Positions 58,101 to 63,600 of a DNA stretch of 64,000 nucleotides are shown piece after piece. How positions within the stretch are numbered: position 1 is the stretch's first letter; every line of letters starts with the position of its first letter. The stretch comes from Gerris lacustris. Taxonomy: Eukaryota > Arthropoda > Insecta > Hemiptera > Gerridae. The translations under genes and the position numbers were made by a program. Location of the stretch: contig OX578286.1 of NCBI GenBank assembly GCA_951217055.1, positions 8,658,033-8,722,032 on the forward strand. Reading direction: 5' to 3'. Under the pieces are notes generated by a model. The model made no database searches. It was not told the origin of the DNA and worked only from the letters and a program-made list of their open reading frames with translations.

Positions 58101-61100
58101 ATTTAAATCGCTAAATTTATCTCTCGAGATAATTTATTGTTTAAAAATATTTCCTCTTTATTTTTAAATAAATAAAAGAGAAAGTTCTTTCCGAAGAACG
58201 AAATAAATAAAAACTAATTTAATTTCATCTGCAGAAAACATGATATTGACATTTAAATATGAACACCAGTTTTTCTTCTTTTCCAGGTTGATCTGGTGGT
58301 GAGATGGTGATACACCTTGAAATGGTATAGGTAGGTATCTTCTTTGGAAAACAAAAAATCCATTTTACCACTAAAAAAATGGAACGAGGGTTTTTAAAAT
58401 GAAAAGATCTCTGATGCTTATTCTGCCAATAAAAGATTTCCCGTTTCACTATCAAGAGATATATAAGTTCATCTAGAAACTTATAGTCCGGAAAGTAGTG
58501 TGCAAAGAAGTGTCTTGACTAACAAAGCTAGAATTTTGTGTATAAGTAAATGTTTTGGTGCCCTTTAAGAATATGTGGTCGGCTAAGTTCGTCTGCGGGA
58601 CATAGCTTGGCAATAGGCATTTGGAAAAATTAAATCTGCGGAGAGCGGCTATGTTCCGCCCATTTTGGTGGACAATGTGATTTTCGTGATCCTGAGTACA
58701 AAATTAGTTAGTAGACTAAAATTTAAGTTAATGGAAGTTTATAGCTTGATAGGTGATCACTTTGATTTGGAGTAATATTTGATTAACTACTAACTAATTT
58801 TGTACTCAGGATCATGAAAATCACATTGTCCACAAAAATGGGTGGGACATGGCCGCTCTCCACTAGTTTGTTTTTTTCAAATGCCTATTGCCAAGCTATG
58901 TCCCGCAGACGAACTTAGCCAAACACTTATTCTTAAAAGGCACCAGAAGATTAACTTATTCTCTAAATAAGCTTGATGTAAGACACTTTTTTGCACGCTA
59001 TCTCCTGGACTATTAAAATACTTCCTTCTTTTAAGAAAAAAGTTTATACTTTTTATAAAAAAAAAAATCATTTTAAATAAAACCTATTACAAATTTAACT
59101 TATTAAATCTAAATACCACTGAATGGACTGCGCCATCATAAAATCTTTAGAACCACTGAGCCTATGACCATGAAATTTTGGCTACCAGGTGCTTGCCAAG
59201 ATTTTTTTTATGATCCACCATTTTGAATCAAGATGAAAGCACTTATATGTAAAATTTGTCTTAATATCTCTAGAACGATTTGCTCTTGAACCATTGAATT
59301 TAGAAGTTCATTTGAATTTTTCTTCAGTATTCAGAATTTATACTGAAAAGAAATTTTATCTCCATGAGGTGGCGTCTTGATATTTTTTGCTTAGCAAAAG
59401 AATTTTTTTTTGTTTCTTGCTGAAAGATTCCTATCACTGTTTAATAGTTAATCTTTTCTTTTTTTTTTTTTTATTCCTGTTCTTAACATTTATTTCTTTT
59501 TTCGAAAATTCTCCTTTTTTATTTGTCTTTATTTTATTGGCAGTTTAAGTTAATGTTGGAAAATTGCACTTCAATTTCTTAATTTATAAAATAATATTTT
59601 AACACACATATAGCTTACCTATTTTTTTAATTTATTTTCTTTTGAATTTTCGTGGTGCAATTTTTCAACCCCTCTTTAATATTTCGGGGGTTATTACTCT
59701 TACAATTATTTGGGAAATTATTGCAGCTTTTTTTTTATATGTATATAAAACAATTAGCTCTATTTTATTAAACATAATACATATATGTATAAATTTAAAA
59801 AATAGTTTTTCGTAAAGAAGTTTTTATTCTAAAGTTTTTTTTAAAACTTTTTTTATTAATTTTATTGATTCGGTTTGATCTCAAGTGATGTTAACATATT
59901 TTGGAGTATTTGCTATTCTGAAAGTTATGGATGATAGCGTAATGTTCTGATGAGATCATAAAAATATAAATTTATATATTTTAAAGCAGAATGTATGTGT
60001 AGTAAAACCGCCAAGAAGGTTACCTCCTAAAGGACCAACCTAAAATGGCCACCTTACCCATATATAGGTAAAATACATTTTTTTTTACAGCAATCACAGA
60101 AAAGTGGTTAACTTAACCATGTGTTCACCCTCTACTTGTCACATTTGCGGGTTTTACCAATACATACATCTATTTATGATTTCTCAAATGAATACTTATA
60201 AATTGAATATAAGGGTATCTACCTTTAGAAATAGTGGTCGTACCTATTGAAGTAGTAGTGCCCTATAATTAATAGTACTTTTTCATGTTGGGTTGTTAAA
60301 GGGTTAATAAAGGTAGTCAAAAGTTATTTCATAAAAAAAAAAAAAAGAAAAAAATCATTTTTGAAATAACTTCTACTACCTTTATTAACCCCTTCTCGAC
60401 CCAACATAGAAAAGGGTGTCGTGTCTACTATTAAATTCCACTGCTAGAATAATATCTTTAAGTAGAAAATACATTATTTAAAACTTAAGCGAAAGTATAA
60501 TTTTTTTTTTACTTTTGACTGGATCTTTTTTTTTATTCTTGAATTATTCCTTGAAGGAAATAAATTATCTAAAACGTAGGTAAATCTAAAACTTATTGAC
60601 TTATAACTGATCCTAGCTAACCTTAAAATCTATAACAGATAATAGAATTTGCTCTAATGTTTAAATATGAGTTAGTTTTGGCCACTTTGAATCTGAAGTT
60701 TAGATCATTTCTTAGTTAAAATTATGAGATAATAACAGAAAAACCAATGCAAAGTAAAGTAGGGCTGTGTGCTATCACCTATCCTGTTCATAATGGAATG
60801 GTCTTCTTTAATTAATAACATATATTTTCCTCTGCTATTTCAACTTGATATTTGACAGAATGCTGCTCTCAAAAATCATAAGTGTGGCTTATACACCCTG
60901 TGCTACATTTTTATCTGTCTTGTCTTCTTTTCTTTTTAATTCTAATTTGTAAATTTGGATTCTCCTTTTGTACGGATTGTCAATTAAACTTCGTTAAATC
61001 CTCAATTTGAACATTCTACATCCTTATATTTAACTTAACTTATTTGTGAGAGGTACAAATTGTGGTAATGAATTACTTAAAAGTTAAAACTTTCACAGAT

Positions 61101-61479
61101 AAAATTTAAATCAATAAAAACATCAATATCTATATTAAACTAATATTATTATCAATTCATGTAACTTATTAATTATAAATTATTTGCTGCAATATTTTTC
61201 CAATATAATATTTTATTATTTATTTATATTAATTTTTATTATCTTATTTTTATTAATGTTAGTAGGGGGGAAATAATATAAGAAAGTTGTAATATCATAT
61301 GTGGCGTTGTTTTATTTCTTGTTACAGATGAATTCGATGCATACATCGTAGTGTCTTTCTTAAACGCCACTCTGGTTTTGTCCATCGGTGAAACTGTTGA
61401 AGAAGTTTCAGATTCAGGCTATCTTGGTTTTACATCAACTTTGGCTTGTTCTGCACTTGGAGACAATGCAGCTGTTCAG
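30869..61479 (+). CDS. SF3B3: Splicing factor 3B subunit 3 (SAP130), residues 1-518, 3' incomplete
   Basis: SF3B3 is a scaffold of three beta-propellers in the SF3b complex of the U2 snRNP. It holds SF3B1 and SF3B5 during branch-site recognition. Nine coding exons join in frame: 30869-30971, 32849-32971, 38066-38236, 39412-39584, 40341-40595, 46854-47095, 49079-49257, 55325-55480 and 61328-61479. All have GT-AG introns and matching phases. The joined 518 residues follow the family from the first Met through the first propeller ([96 protein letters not shown]). The family is about 1,217 residues long, so 43% is present and the rest lies to the right. No frameshift or stop. I recognise this protein with near certainty. 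Introns of 0.8-6.3 kb carry most of the snoRNA candidates and mobile elements listed separately. Confidence 0.97.
31208..31344. mobile_element. 137-bp MITE
   Basis: Near-perfect inverted arms: AGGTTTGTTCCAACCACACT at the left and AGTGTGGTTGGAACAAACCT at the right. No clear target duplication seen. Confidence 0.75.
31389..32494. mobile_element. 1.1-kb Harbinger-like element, AGGCGGAAAT ends
   Basis: TIR AGGCGGAAATACACATGCTA and TAGCATGTGTATTTCCGCCT, flanked by TAA (31386-31388, 32495-32497). The interior repeats the motif GCATGC-ACTAGC many times. A TTAA-type MITE (31954-32240) is nested inside. The 3-bp TAA target fits PIF/Harbinger. No transposase. Confidence 0.78.
31954..32240. mobile_element. 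TTAA-type MITE, copy 1 (nested)
   Basis: Ends CCCATTCAATGCG and CGCATTGAATGGG, flanked by TTAA (31950-31953, 32241-32244), the piggyBac-type target. Contains several GTGGATCCACTGTGGATCC-like palindromic motifs. Copy 2 is at 39979-40277 in opposite orientation. Confidence 0.87.
32500..32848. other. SF3B3 intron 2, 3' end
   Basis: No gene. A fragment of the GTTACTCC/TTTGTCTTA.TTAGTTATTTAG repeat lies at 32645-32775. Confidence 0.5.
32849..32971 (+). CDS. SF3B3: SF3B3 exon 3
   Basis: 123 nt, acceptor TTTGTTCAG, donor GTAAGA, phase 1 at both ends. Encodes [20 protein letters not shown] to AFRQIGGNK, the first blades of propeller A. Confidence 0.96.
33236..33383 (+). ncRNA. Box H/ACA snoRNA candidate, family 3 copy a
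   Basis: First hairpin closed by CCGAC / GTCGG. H box ATATCA near 33302-33307. Second hairpin closed by GGGATG / GCATCTC with upper stems CCTA/TAGG and TATAG/CTATA. ACA at 33378-33380. The copy at 62336-62483, 29 kb away in another intron, differs by only a handful of bases in 148. Intron 3. Confidence 0.78.
33390..33780. other. Intron 3 segment with a degenerate repeat unit
   Basis: 33425-33500 (TTAGTGAATCTAAGATAGTT) resembles the tandem unit at 36945-37290. No gene. Confidence 0.45.
33781..36542. repeat. 922-bp unit repeated three times in tandem
   Basis: ATCAGGTTATTAACAGAATT starts the units at 33781, 34703 and 35625, exactly 922 bp apart. The three copies are almost identical (a few single-base differences, such as TGTATTT against TTTTATTT in the third). 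Each unit contains TGTGACGTCACA. The first ~170 bp of the unit recur inverted at 36697-36870, so the original element was a foldback transposon whose left arm and body were triplicated. Confidence 0.95.
36697..36870. mobile_element. Right arm of the foldback element
   Basis: Inverted counterpart of the unit start: AGAAAATTCTCCCATTCATT and GTGACGTCATTACTAATCAT, more diverged than the tandem copies are from each other. Confidence 0.75.
36945..37290. repeat. ~120-bp tandem repeat with stem-forming units
   Basis: Three units. Each has GAGGCTAGTGTAAACTTAGA, CTAAGATAGTTTTTAGGTG, a complementary TCTAAACACT and GGGTTCAATGCCCAGATGTG. AGTGT...TTAGA pairs with TCTAA...ACACT, giving a possible hairpin per unit. 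No H or ACA box. Diverged units may lie at 33425-33500 and 37470-37580. Function unknown. Confidence 0.75.
37785..37926 (+). ncRNA. Box H/ACA snoRNA candidate, family 1 copy a
   Basis: First hairpin closed by CCCCA / TGGGG with the top stem GATAATT / AATTATC. H box AAATTA at 37851-37856. Second hairpin closed by ACTGTATT / AATATAGT with upper stem CAGG/CCTG. ACA at 37921-37923. 139 bp before the exon 4 acceptor. Five copies occur in this gene. Confidence 0.82.
38066..38236 (+). CDS. SF3B3: SF3B3 exon 4
   Basis: 171 nt, acceptor GATGTTTCAG, donor GTAAGC. Encodes [16 protein letters not shown] to DPKGRAVMI, including the invariant [12 protein letters not shown]. Confidence 0.97.
38300..38715. 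repeat. GTTACTCCCC repeat, intron 4
   Basis: Two and a half units containing TTTAGACTGTTACTCCCCTT and AACATCCCTT-GTCTTTATAG, with the inverse GGGGAGTAACAATCTAAAGA between them. Same family as 17255-17490. Confidence 0.7.
39029..39169 (+). ncRNA. Box H/ACA snoRNA candidate, family 4 copy a
   Basis: First hairpin: CGAGCCC (39037-39043) with GGGCTCG (39092-39098), then CACA/TGTG and TTGATC/GATCAA above. H box ACATTA at 39100-39105. Second hairpin: GAACACAT with ATGTGTGTTC, closed by TGTCT / AGATA. ACA at 39164-39166. Intron 4; the partner copy lies in intron 5. Confidence 0.76.
39412..39584 (+). CDS. SF3B3: SF3B3 exon 5
   Basis: 173 nt, acceptor GAATTGCAG, donor GTACGT. Encodes [19 protein letters not shown] to FACLEIDYD and ends on a codon boundary. 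Confidence 0.97.
39791..39933 (+). ncRNA. Box H/ACA snoRNA candidate, family 4 copy b
   Basis: CGAGCCC (39799-39805) pairs with GGGCTCG (39854-39860). H box ACATTA at 39862-39867. ACA at 39928-39930. The top stems have mismatches compared with copy a (TTTATC/GATTAA; AACACAT/ATGTGGAGTT), so this may be the weaker or decaying paralogue. Confidence 0.68.
39979..40277. mobile_element. TTAA-type MITE, copy 2
   Basis: CCCATTCAATGCG ... CGCATTCAATGGG, flanked by TTAA (39975-39978, 40278-40281). GGATCCACTGTGGATCC and CGTGCTAACGCGCC as in copy 1. A T tract at 40166-40210. It sits only about 60 bp before exon 6. Confidence 0.85.
40341..40595 (+). CDS. SF3B3: SF3B3 exon 6
   Basis: 255 nt, acceptor TTGTTTTAG, donor GTAAGC, phase 0 at both ends. 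85 codons, [20 protein letters not shown] to CPIPRRR. Confidence 0.97.
40826..41310. mobile_element. MITE-like inverted repeat, intron 6
   Basis: The left GGTAGAGGGAGCAATGCGAT and GTTCATTATG-TCCCCTATACTAA blocks recur inverted near 41226-41308 (TTAGTATAGGGG, CATAATGAAC, TTGTTCCCTCTACACC). Ends approximate. Confidence 0.65.
41558..41703 (+). ncRNA. Box H/ACA snoRNA candidate, family 1 copy b
   Basis: CCCCA/TGGGG base, GATAATT/AATTATC top, H box AAATTA, second stem ACTGTATT/AATATAGT, ACA at 41698-41700. Upstream flank AGATTTATTGTTA is shared with copies d and e. Intron 6. Confidence 0.8.
41833..41980 (+). ncRNA. Box H/ACA snoRNA candidate, family 1 copy c (diverged)
   Basis: The base of the first hairpin is GCCCTA/TAGGGC, so the C-G pair of the sisters became T-A. 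The base of the second hairpin is ACAATATT/AATATTGT, where T-A became A-T and a G-U became A-T. H box AAATTA and ACA (41975-41977) are kept. Changes on both sides of the stems are strong evidence for a selected RNA fold. Confidence 0.86.
42803..42952 (+). ncRNA. Box H/ACA snoRNA candidate, family 2 copy b
   Basis: GCCAG/CTGGC base, GAGA/TCTC stem, upper pair TAG/CTA where copy a has AGC/GCT. Second hairpin GCAGA/TCTGT. ACA at 42947-42949. Intron 6. Confidence 0.76.
43169..43888. mobile_element. hAT-like MITE (CAGGGTGTCC), copy 1
   Basis: 720 bp, ends CAGGGTGTCCAGCAGCC and ATTGCTGGACACCCTG, 5-bp duplication ATGAA (43164-43168, 43889-43893). Inside is a separate inverted pair (GAAAGTCCTTCGAGTGATAT near 43510 and ATAGTCGAAGGACTTTC near 43611). 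Confidence 0.9.
43981..44700. mobile_element. hAT-like MITE (CAGGGTGTCC), copy 2
   Basis: 720 bp, same ends, 5-bp duplication ACTAA (43976-43980, 44701-44705), only 92 bp after copy 1 and in the same orientation. Confidence 0.9.
44864..44949 (+). ncRNA. Box C/D snoRNA candidate, copy a
   Basis: C box GTGATGA (44872-44878), D box CTGA (44939-44942), and a perfect 6-bp terminal stem AACCCA (44864-44869) with TGGGTT (44944-44949). The conserved inner stretch TTAGCACACGTTGGACTTAT is shared with copy b and is probably the guide. From memory, GCACACGTTGGACT can pair with a conserved 28S rRNA segment reading AGUCUAACAUGUGC with one mismatch and one G-U. A weak C' box TATGATT follows. Confidence 0.72.
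44985..45672. mobile_element. Nested foldbacks with CCGAGGCGCAGCCGAGGG motifs
   Basis: Inner pair: GGGAGTAAAGTAAGCCATTA (44999) against TAATGGCACTTTACTC (45191-45206). Between them, four palindromic GAGGC-(GAA/GCA/TAA)-GCCGAGGG units. Outer pair: TATTTTATCTCCAGTAAG (45222) against CTACTGGAGATAAAATA (45659). Later a TTTTTCGCCCTACTTTAC minisatellite at 45535-45592. Confidence 0.65.
46262..46635. repeat. ~93-bp tandem repeat, 4 copies
   Basis: GTAACTCCACTGCTCATTTT starts units near 46267, 46361, 46455 and 46545, each followed by AAGAT-AAA-TTTGTTAAG and an AATAAGATA-AAGTATCTTA palindrome. Confidence 0.88.
46700..46781 (+). ncRNA. Box C/D snoRNA candidate, copy b
   Basis: C box ATGATGA (46705-46711), D box CTGA (46773-46776) and the guide-like TTTAGCACACGTTGGACTTA shared with copy a. 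The D box lies 77 nt before the exon 7 acceptor, near the spacing favoured for intron-processed C/D snoRNAs. The terminal stem is weaker than in copy a. Confidence 0.65.
46854..47095 (+). CDS. SF3B3: SF3B3 exon 7
   Basis: 242 nt, acceptor TGTTCTCAG, donor GTAAGT. Encodes [20 protein letters not shown] to [10 protein letters not shown] plus two bases of the His codon. Confidence 0.97.
47535..48470. mobile_element. Three-level nested foldback region, intron 7
   Basis: Outer pair: TTTTACATCGGGTCTTCAGG (47556) against CCTGAAGACCCGAAGTAAAA (48429). Inside it, a repeat at 47600-48150 shared with 51826-52390, with the perfect palindrome GAATTCCTCTTCTTTACCGC / GTGGTAAAGAAGAGGAAT. Then a third pair, TGGGCATCTTCAGGCCTTGA (48189) against AAGGCCTGAAGATGCCCAGG (48350). 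Confidence 0.75.
48520..48658 (+). ncRNA. Box H/ACA snoRNA candidate, family 5 (single copy)
   Basis: First hairpin closed by ACCCA/TGGGT with upper stem GTGTCA/TGACAC. H box AAAATA at 48586-48591. Second hairpin closed by CAAG-TGG / CCA-T-CTTG. ACA at 48653-48655. Intron 7. Confidence 0.62.
48793..48938 (+). ncRNA. Possible box H/ACA snoRNA, family 6
   Basis: A very good first hairpin: GCAGGTTA (48795-48802) with TAACCTGC (48844-48851), then GGTAG-GTTG with CAAC-TACC above a pocket. Possible H box AGAGTA at 48865-48870. ACA at 48933-48935. The second hairpin (GTAGAT/ATCTGC top, AAG...CTG / CAG...CTT base) is weak. 140 bp before exon 8. Confidence 0.5.
49079..49257 (+). CDS. SF3B3: SF3B3 exon 8
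   Basis: 179 nt, acceptor TCTGTTTATAG, donor GTGAGG. Encodes [20 protein letters not shown] to IMDCHVADL, including the acidic [10 protein letters not shown] turn of the family. Confidence 0.97.
49354..50079. mobile_element. hAT-like MITE (CAGGGTGTCC), copy 3
   Basis: 726 bp, same ends as copies 1 and 2, 5-bp duplication TTAAA (49349-49353, 50080-50084). Confidence 0.9.
50248..50395 (+). ncRNA. Box H/ACA snoRNA candidate, family 1 copy d
   Basis: GCCCCA / TGGGGT base (one outer G-U), GGTAATT/AATTATC top, H box AAATTA, second stem ACTGTATT/AATATAGT, ACA at 50390-50392. Intron 8. Confidence 0.8.
50725..50871 (+). ncRNA. Box H/ACA snoRNA candidate, family 1 copy e
   Basis: CCCCA/TGGGG base, GATAATT/AATTATC top, H-box region AAATCAAAG (changed from AAATTAAAG but still ANANNA as AAATCA), second stem ACTGTATT/AATATAGT, ACA at 50866-50868. 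Intron 8, 330 bp after copy d. Confidence 0.8.
50872..51825. other. Intron 8 segment, no gene seen
   Basis: AT-rich; no repeat boundary or RNA motif that I can support. Confidence 0.45.
51826..52390. mobile_element. Repeat shared with 47600-48150
   Basis: Same order of blocks: CATTACGCGTAGAGTGCGG, GCAAAATGCCGTTTTCGCAC, ACTTTATCTACGATTGTTAG, the AAGAATTCCTCTTCTTTACC palindrome (52231-52280) and ATCAATCGTAGATAAA at the end. A minus-strand frame open in the first copy is broken here. Confidence 0.75.
52705..52832. mobile_element. Small foldback repeat
   Basis: CAGTGTCAAAGAGATAAGTA and TACTTATCTCTTAATGACACTG form imperfect inverted ends. No target duplication identified. Confidence 0.5.
53034..53171 (+). 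ncRNA. Box H/ACA snoRNA candidate, family 7 (single copy)
   Basis: First hairpin: TAGCA-TCCTT with AAGGA-AG-TGCTA, topped by TAGAAGT/ACTTCTA. H box AAATTA at 53102-53107. Second hairpin: AGTG...TCT with AGA...CACT, topped by CTGA-T-TGTG / CACA-T-TCGG. ACA at 53166-53168. Intron 8. Confidence 0.65.
53180..54345. repeat. Transposon-derived repeat with three ~295-bp tandem units
   Basis: Starts GGGTTTTGTAGATTCTTCTC with CTTATGCCGAGGGTGATGTG. Units starting near 53405, 53695 and 53990 share GGTATCAAATGAAAGCTG, a C tract, CCAACCACTATACTTC and ATTCATGCTAATGCC. It ends with the inverse of the start (CTACAAAACCCTAAAAAG, 54318). A tRNA-B-box-like GGATCGAACCC lies near 54252. Confidence 0.8.
54346..54851. 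other. Intron 8 segment, no gene seen
   Basis: Contains ATAAATAAGAACGG, also present at 36548. Nothing else supported. Confidence 0.4.
54852..55261. mobile_element. pogo/Tigger-like MITE
   Basis: 410 bp, ends CAGTAGAACCTCGCTTACAC and ATCGAGGTTCTACTG, TA on both sides (54850-54851, 55262-55263). Many internal repeats of CCTCTATAACACGAC. It ends 63 bp before exon 9. Confidence 0.88.
55325..55480 (+). CDS. SF3B3: SF3B3 exon 9
   Basis: 156 nt, acceptor CTTTTTTCAG, donor GTTAGT. Encodes [20 protein letters not shown] to [11 protein letters not shown]. Confidence 0.96.
55500..56820. other. Intron 9, first part, no gene seen
   Basis: Very AT-rich, low complexity. The open frame 55865-56056 has no recognisable protein. 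Confidence 0.5.
56825..57738. repeat. ~66-bp minisatellite, about 13 copies
   Basis: Unit: TATTTAATTCACAGTCC, TATCCACACAGTTTTAATTT, GACTGATTTTCACTATCCTC. Right-hand units read CCCACATAGTTTT and GATCGTCGC, so two sub-types exist. Confidence 0.95.
57739..58480. other. Intron 9, AT-rich segment
   Basis: No gene. A small palindrome GTTCTTTCCGAAGAACGAA lies near 58182. Confidence 0.45.
58484..59012. mobile_element. Foldback MITE, family TAGTCC, copy C
   Basis: 529 bp, ends TAGTCCGGAAAGTAG and TATCTCCTGGACTA, 3-bp duplication TTA (58481-58483, 59013-59015). Shows that the family spread into both genes. Confidence 0.85.
59090..59860. other. Intron 9, old repeat and T-rich sequence
   Basis: 59105-59380 reads like a decayed arthropod repeat (CATGAAATTTTGGCTACCAG). 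The rest is T-rich without features. Confidence 0.4.
59877..59957 (+). ncRNA. Box C/D snoRNA candidate, U24/SNORD24-like
   Basis: Terminal stem GATCTCA (59877-59883) with TGAGATC (59951-59957), perfect over 7 bp. C box GTGATGT (59885-59891), D' box CTGA (59918-59921), C' GGATGAT (59929-59935), D box CTGA (59947-59950). The guide before D', GAGTATTTGCTATT, can pair with the conserved 28S rRNA stretch AGUAGCAAAUAUUC (14 bp, two G-U). Human U24 carries GAATATTTGCTAT at the same place (from memory). One extra T before D' shifts the predicted methylated base by one. Confidence 0.78.
59995..60430. mobile_element. Two small inverted-repeat elements
   Basis: First: AGTAAAACCGCCAAGAAGG (60001) against TTTGCGGGTTTTACC (60145), MITE-like. 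Second: GTTGGGTTGTTAAAGGGTTAAT (60288, in two halves) against ATTAACCCCTTCTCGACCC (60384) around a poly(A) centre. Confidence 0.55.
60431..61327. other. Intron 9, 3' end, no gene seen
   Basis: AT-rich; nothing supported except the acceptor TTGTTACAG of exon 10. Confidence 0.45.
61328..61479 (+). CDS. SF3B3: SF3B3 exon 10 (last in window)
   Basis: 152 nt, acceptor TTGTTACAG, donor GTGGGT. Encodes [20 protein letters not shown] to GDNAAVQ, residue 518. The next family residues (VYPDG) are not found before 64000. Confidence 0.97.
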
Positions 61480-61647
61480 GTGGGTTTCAATTTTTATATT
61501 TTTTTAAAGATATTTTATGACAAATTTAGCGTTAAGAAGTATACAGATACATGAAGCATAGCAAAATATTTGAATTTAGTATTAACACTTAAGCTATGAA
61601 CAAGTTAACAGTGTTTAGCTATGGAAGTGGAGAATTTTCTTGATTTA

Positions 61648-61765
61648 ATAAGGCCCCCAAACACGATCAAACATTTTGTGCAAACCGGATGTTAGGCAAA
61701 TTTAGGCCTTATACGTCAAACATCATGTTTGCGCAAACATTTTGACTGTTTATGACATCAGGTTT
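61648..61765. mobile_element. Small MITE-like repeat, relative of 14225-14365
   Basis: GATCAAACATTTTGTGC, ACGTCAAACATCATGTTTG and GACATCAGGTTTGAC match the complement of the 14.2-kb copy. Confidence 0.55.
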
Positions 61766-61781
61766 GACACAGAGTCTGTAA

Positions 61782-62062
61782 AGCCTTGTCCACACTAGTA
61801 GACATGTTGCGCGATTTTGGTCTCAAGAGACAATGTCTAGATTTGTCTATAGACATCGGCTAGACAAACGGCGTCTACGGTCTTGTTGCTAGACCAAAAA
61901 TCGCATGTCTATAGTTTTCCATTCTAAATGGTAGACAGGGTGCAACGTTAGGCATGTTGCGCAACGTGTCTACTAATGTGGACGCTAGACCTAGACAATA
62001 GACAGTCTCAGAAGACGTCTATAGACACGTTGCGCAACATGTCTACTGGTGTAGACTAGGCT
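61782..62062. mobile_element. 281-bp Harbinger-like MITE
   Basis: Ends AGCCTTGTCCACACTAGTAG and CTACTGGTGTAGACTAGGCT, TAA on both sides (61779-61781, 62063-62065). Rich in GTCTATAGACA palindromes. Confidence 0.85.
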
Positions 62063-62335
62063 TAAGGATAGTTCATTTCCTGTTTGACTGGGTCTTTAAA
62101 GTTAGCCTATTATAGCTATTTGTAAAAGAACAGCAGGAATTTAACTGACTAAGGGAGGTTTCCTTACCTTCGGCAATTGCCTATGACACTTTTCAGTCGA
62201 GGCACCACAATTTTAACCATCTTTCCCACTTTCGCCAACTTAATAATTTTTATCGGCAATAGTTGATTTTTGCTGTGTTCCGTGGTTACTTTAAATTTTT
62301 GTTATAAAGATGTTTTTTTCATTGGTTTATATTGG

Positions 62336-62483
62336 ATCCGACTGATTTGTCCAGGCAACTGAGGACTAATAATTTGGAGTCTGTCAGTGTTATTCTGTCG
62401 GTATATCAAACGAGTAGTGGGATGTATCCTCCTAGATATAGTTAATTAATCTATAGCTAGGCCGGAAAGCATCTCATACAATT
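62336..62483 (+). ncRNA. Box H/ACA snoRNA candidate, family 3 copy b
   Basis: Same fold as copy a: CCGAC/GTCGG, H box ATATCA, GGGATG/GCATCTC, ACA at 62478-62480. Intron 10. The near identity over 148 bp, with unrelated flanks, shows a compact and recent duplication. Confidence 0.78.
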
Positions 62484-62617
62484 TTAAATAAAAAGAAGTT
62501 GTAGAGCAAAAAACTATAGTGAATATATTAAATTATTGAATAACACAATTTAATAATATCAGCCGTAATATATACAGTGATTGTAAAATTAACATGCTGT
62601 TAAAATACAATTACTCA

Positions 62618-62926
62618 GTTCATCATGAAAGAGGTGTAGTTCAATGACCAAACAATGTCTTCACACAAAAACATTGTAATTAAAACAATTGACCGGTATC
62701 GCCTGTTCTAAAGCAGCCTAATGCAGATAATCTAGAGCTTACTGGATCGACTTTGAAAGTACAAAACTTGTACTTTCAAAGTCGATCCAGTATTCCCTAG
62801 ATTCTAGATTATCTGCATTACGCTGCTTTAGAACAGCCGATACCGGTCATTTGTTTAAATTACAATTTTCTATGTGAAGACGTTGTTTGGTTATTGAACT
62901 ACACCTCTTTCATGATGAGTTGCTGT
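62618..62926. mobile_element. Near-perfect 300-bp palindrome
   Basis: Arms of about 145 bp: CATCATGAAAGAGGTGTAGT (62620) against ACTACACCTCTTTCATGATG (62898), meeting at GTACTTTCAAAGTCGATCCA. Almost no spacer. Confidence 0.85.
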
Positions 62927-63119
62927 CACACATTAGAGAAAATCAGTTCAGGATTGTTAATTACACAGTTATTATAAACCTTCAATGTTTCTTGAATTTA
63001 GTTGTTACAACAAGGTTCAAATAAACAATACTTGAAGAATTGTTTCAGGTTTTAATGGACATACTAAATTCTAGATATTTTTGATGTCAGAATAATCAAT
63101 TCTGCTTATTTATTTATAT

Positions 63120-63600
63120 TTTCACCGTTTGTTAGTACTTCCTATATATTCTAAAGCACTTATCTGATTTTTATGAAATTTAGATGGTTTGTTGAAAGTA
63201 GTCTGAATATGGCCCCAGATTAATTTCAACCGTCTGCACTTCTTAAATTTTGCTAAATTGATATTTTTTAATTAATGAAAAAAATAAAAATAATTTTGAC
63301 AGTTTTAAAAAACTAAGGAGAAAATTAAATAAATTTGAAAATAATAGGTTTTAATAGTATAAAATCATATCAAATTATCATTAATTATGGGAGACATAAA
63401 GAGAAAAATACCCCGGTGCTTGGGTCTATTTTTCTCTGTATGTCTCCTGCAGTTATTGATAATTATAATTTGATTTAAATTAAAATTTGATCTTTCCGTA
63501 GTATGAATACTACCTAAAACTTAAAAATTAGTATAAAATCATTTACGTATATAAAATAAAACGTGAGGATGCTATGTGCCACACTAATTGGCAGAGTATT
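63120..63600. repeat. Family R copy with embedded foldback core
   Basis: CACTTATCTGATTTTTATGA through GATGCTATGTGCCACACTAATTGG, the 3' two-thirds of family R. A 170-bp piece (63366-63530) interrupts it. It contains GGGAGACATAAAGAGAAAAATA and its complement, the core of the 7820-9450 foldback, without the tRNA-like part. Confidence 0.7.

Noticed and set aside
60690..60925. Another H/ACA snoRNA ending at GTGCTACATTT
   Set aside because: I could not build a convincing second hairpin or hinge by hand.
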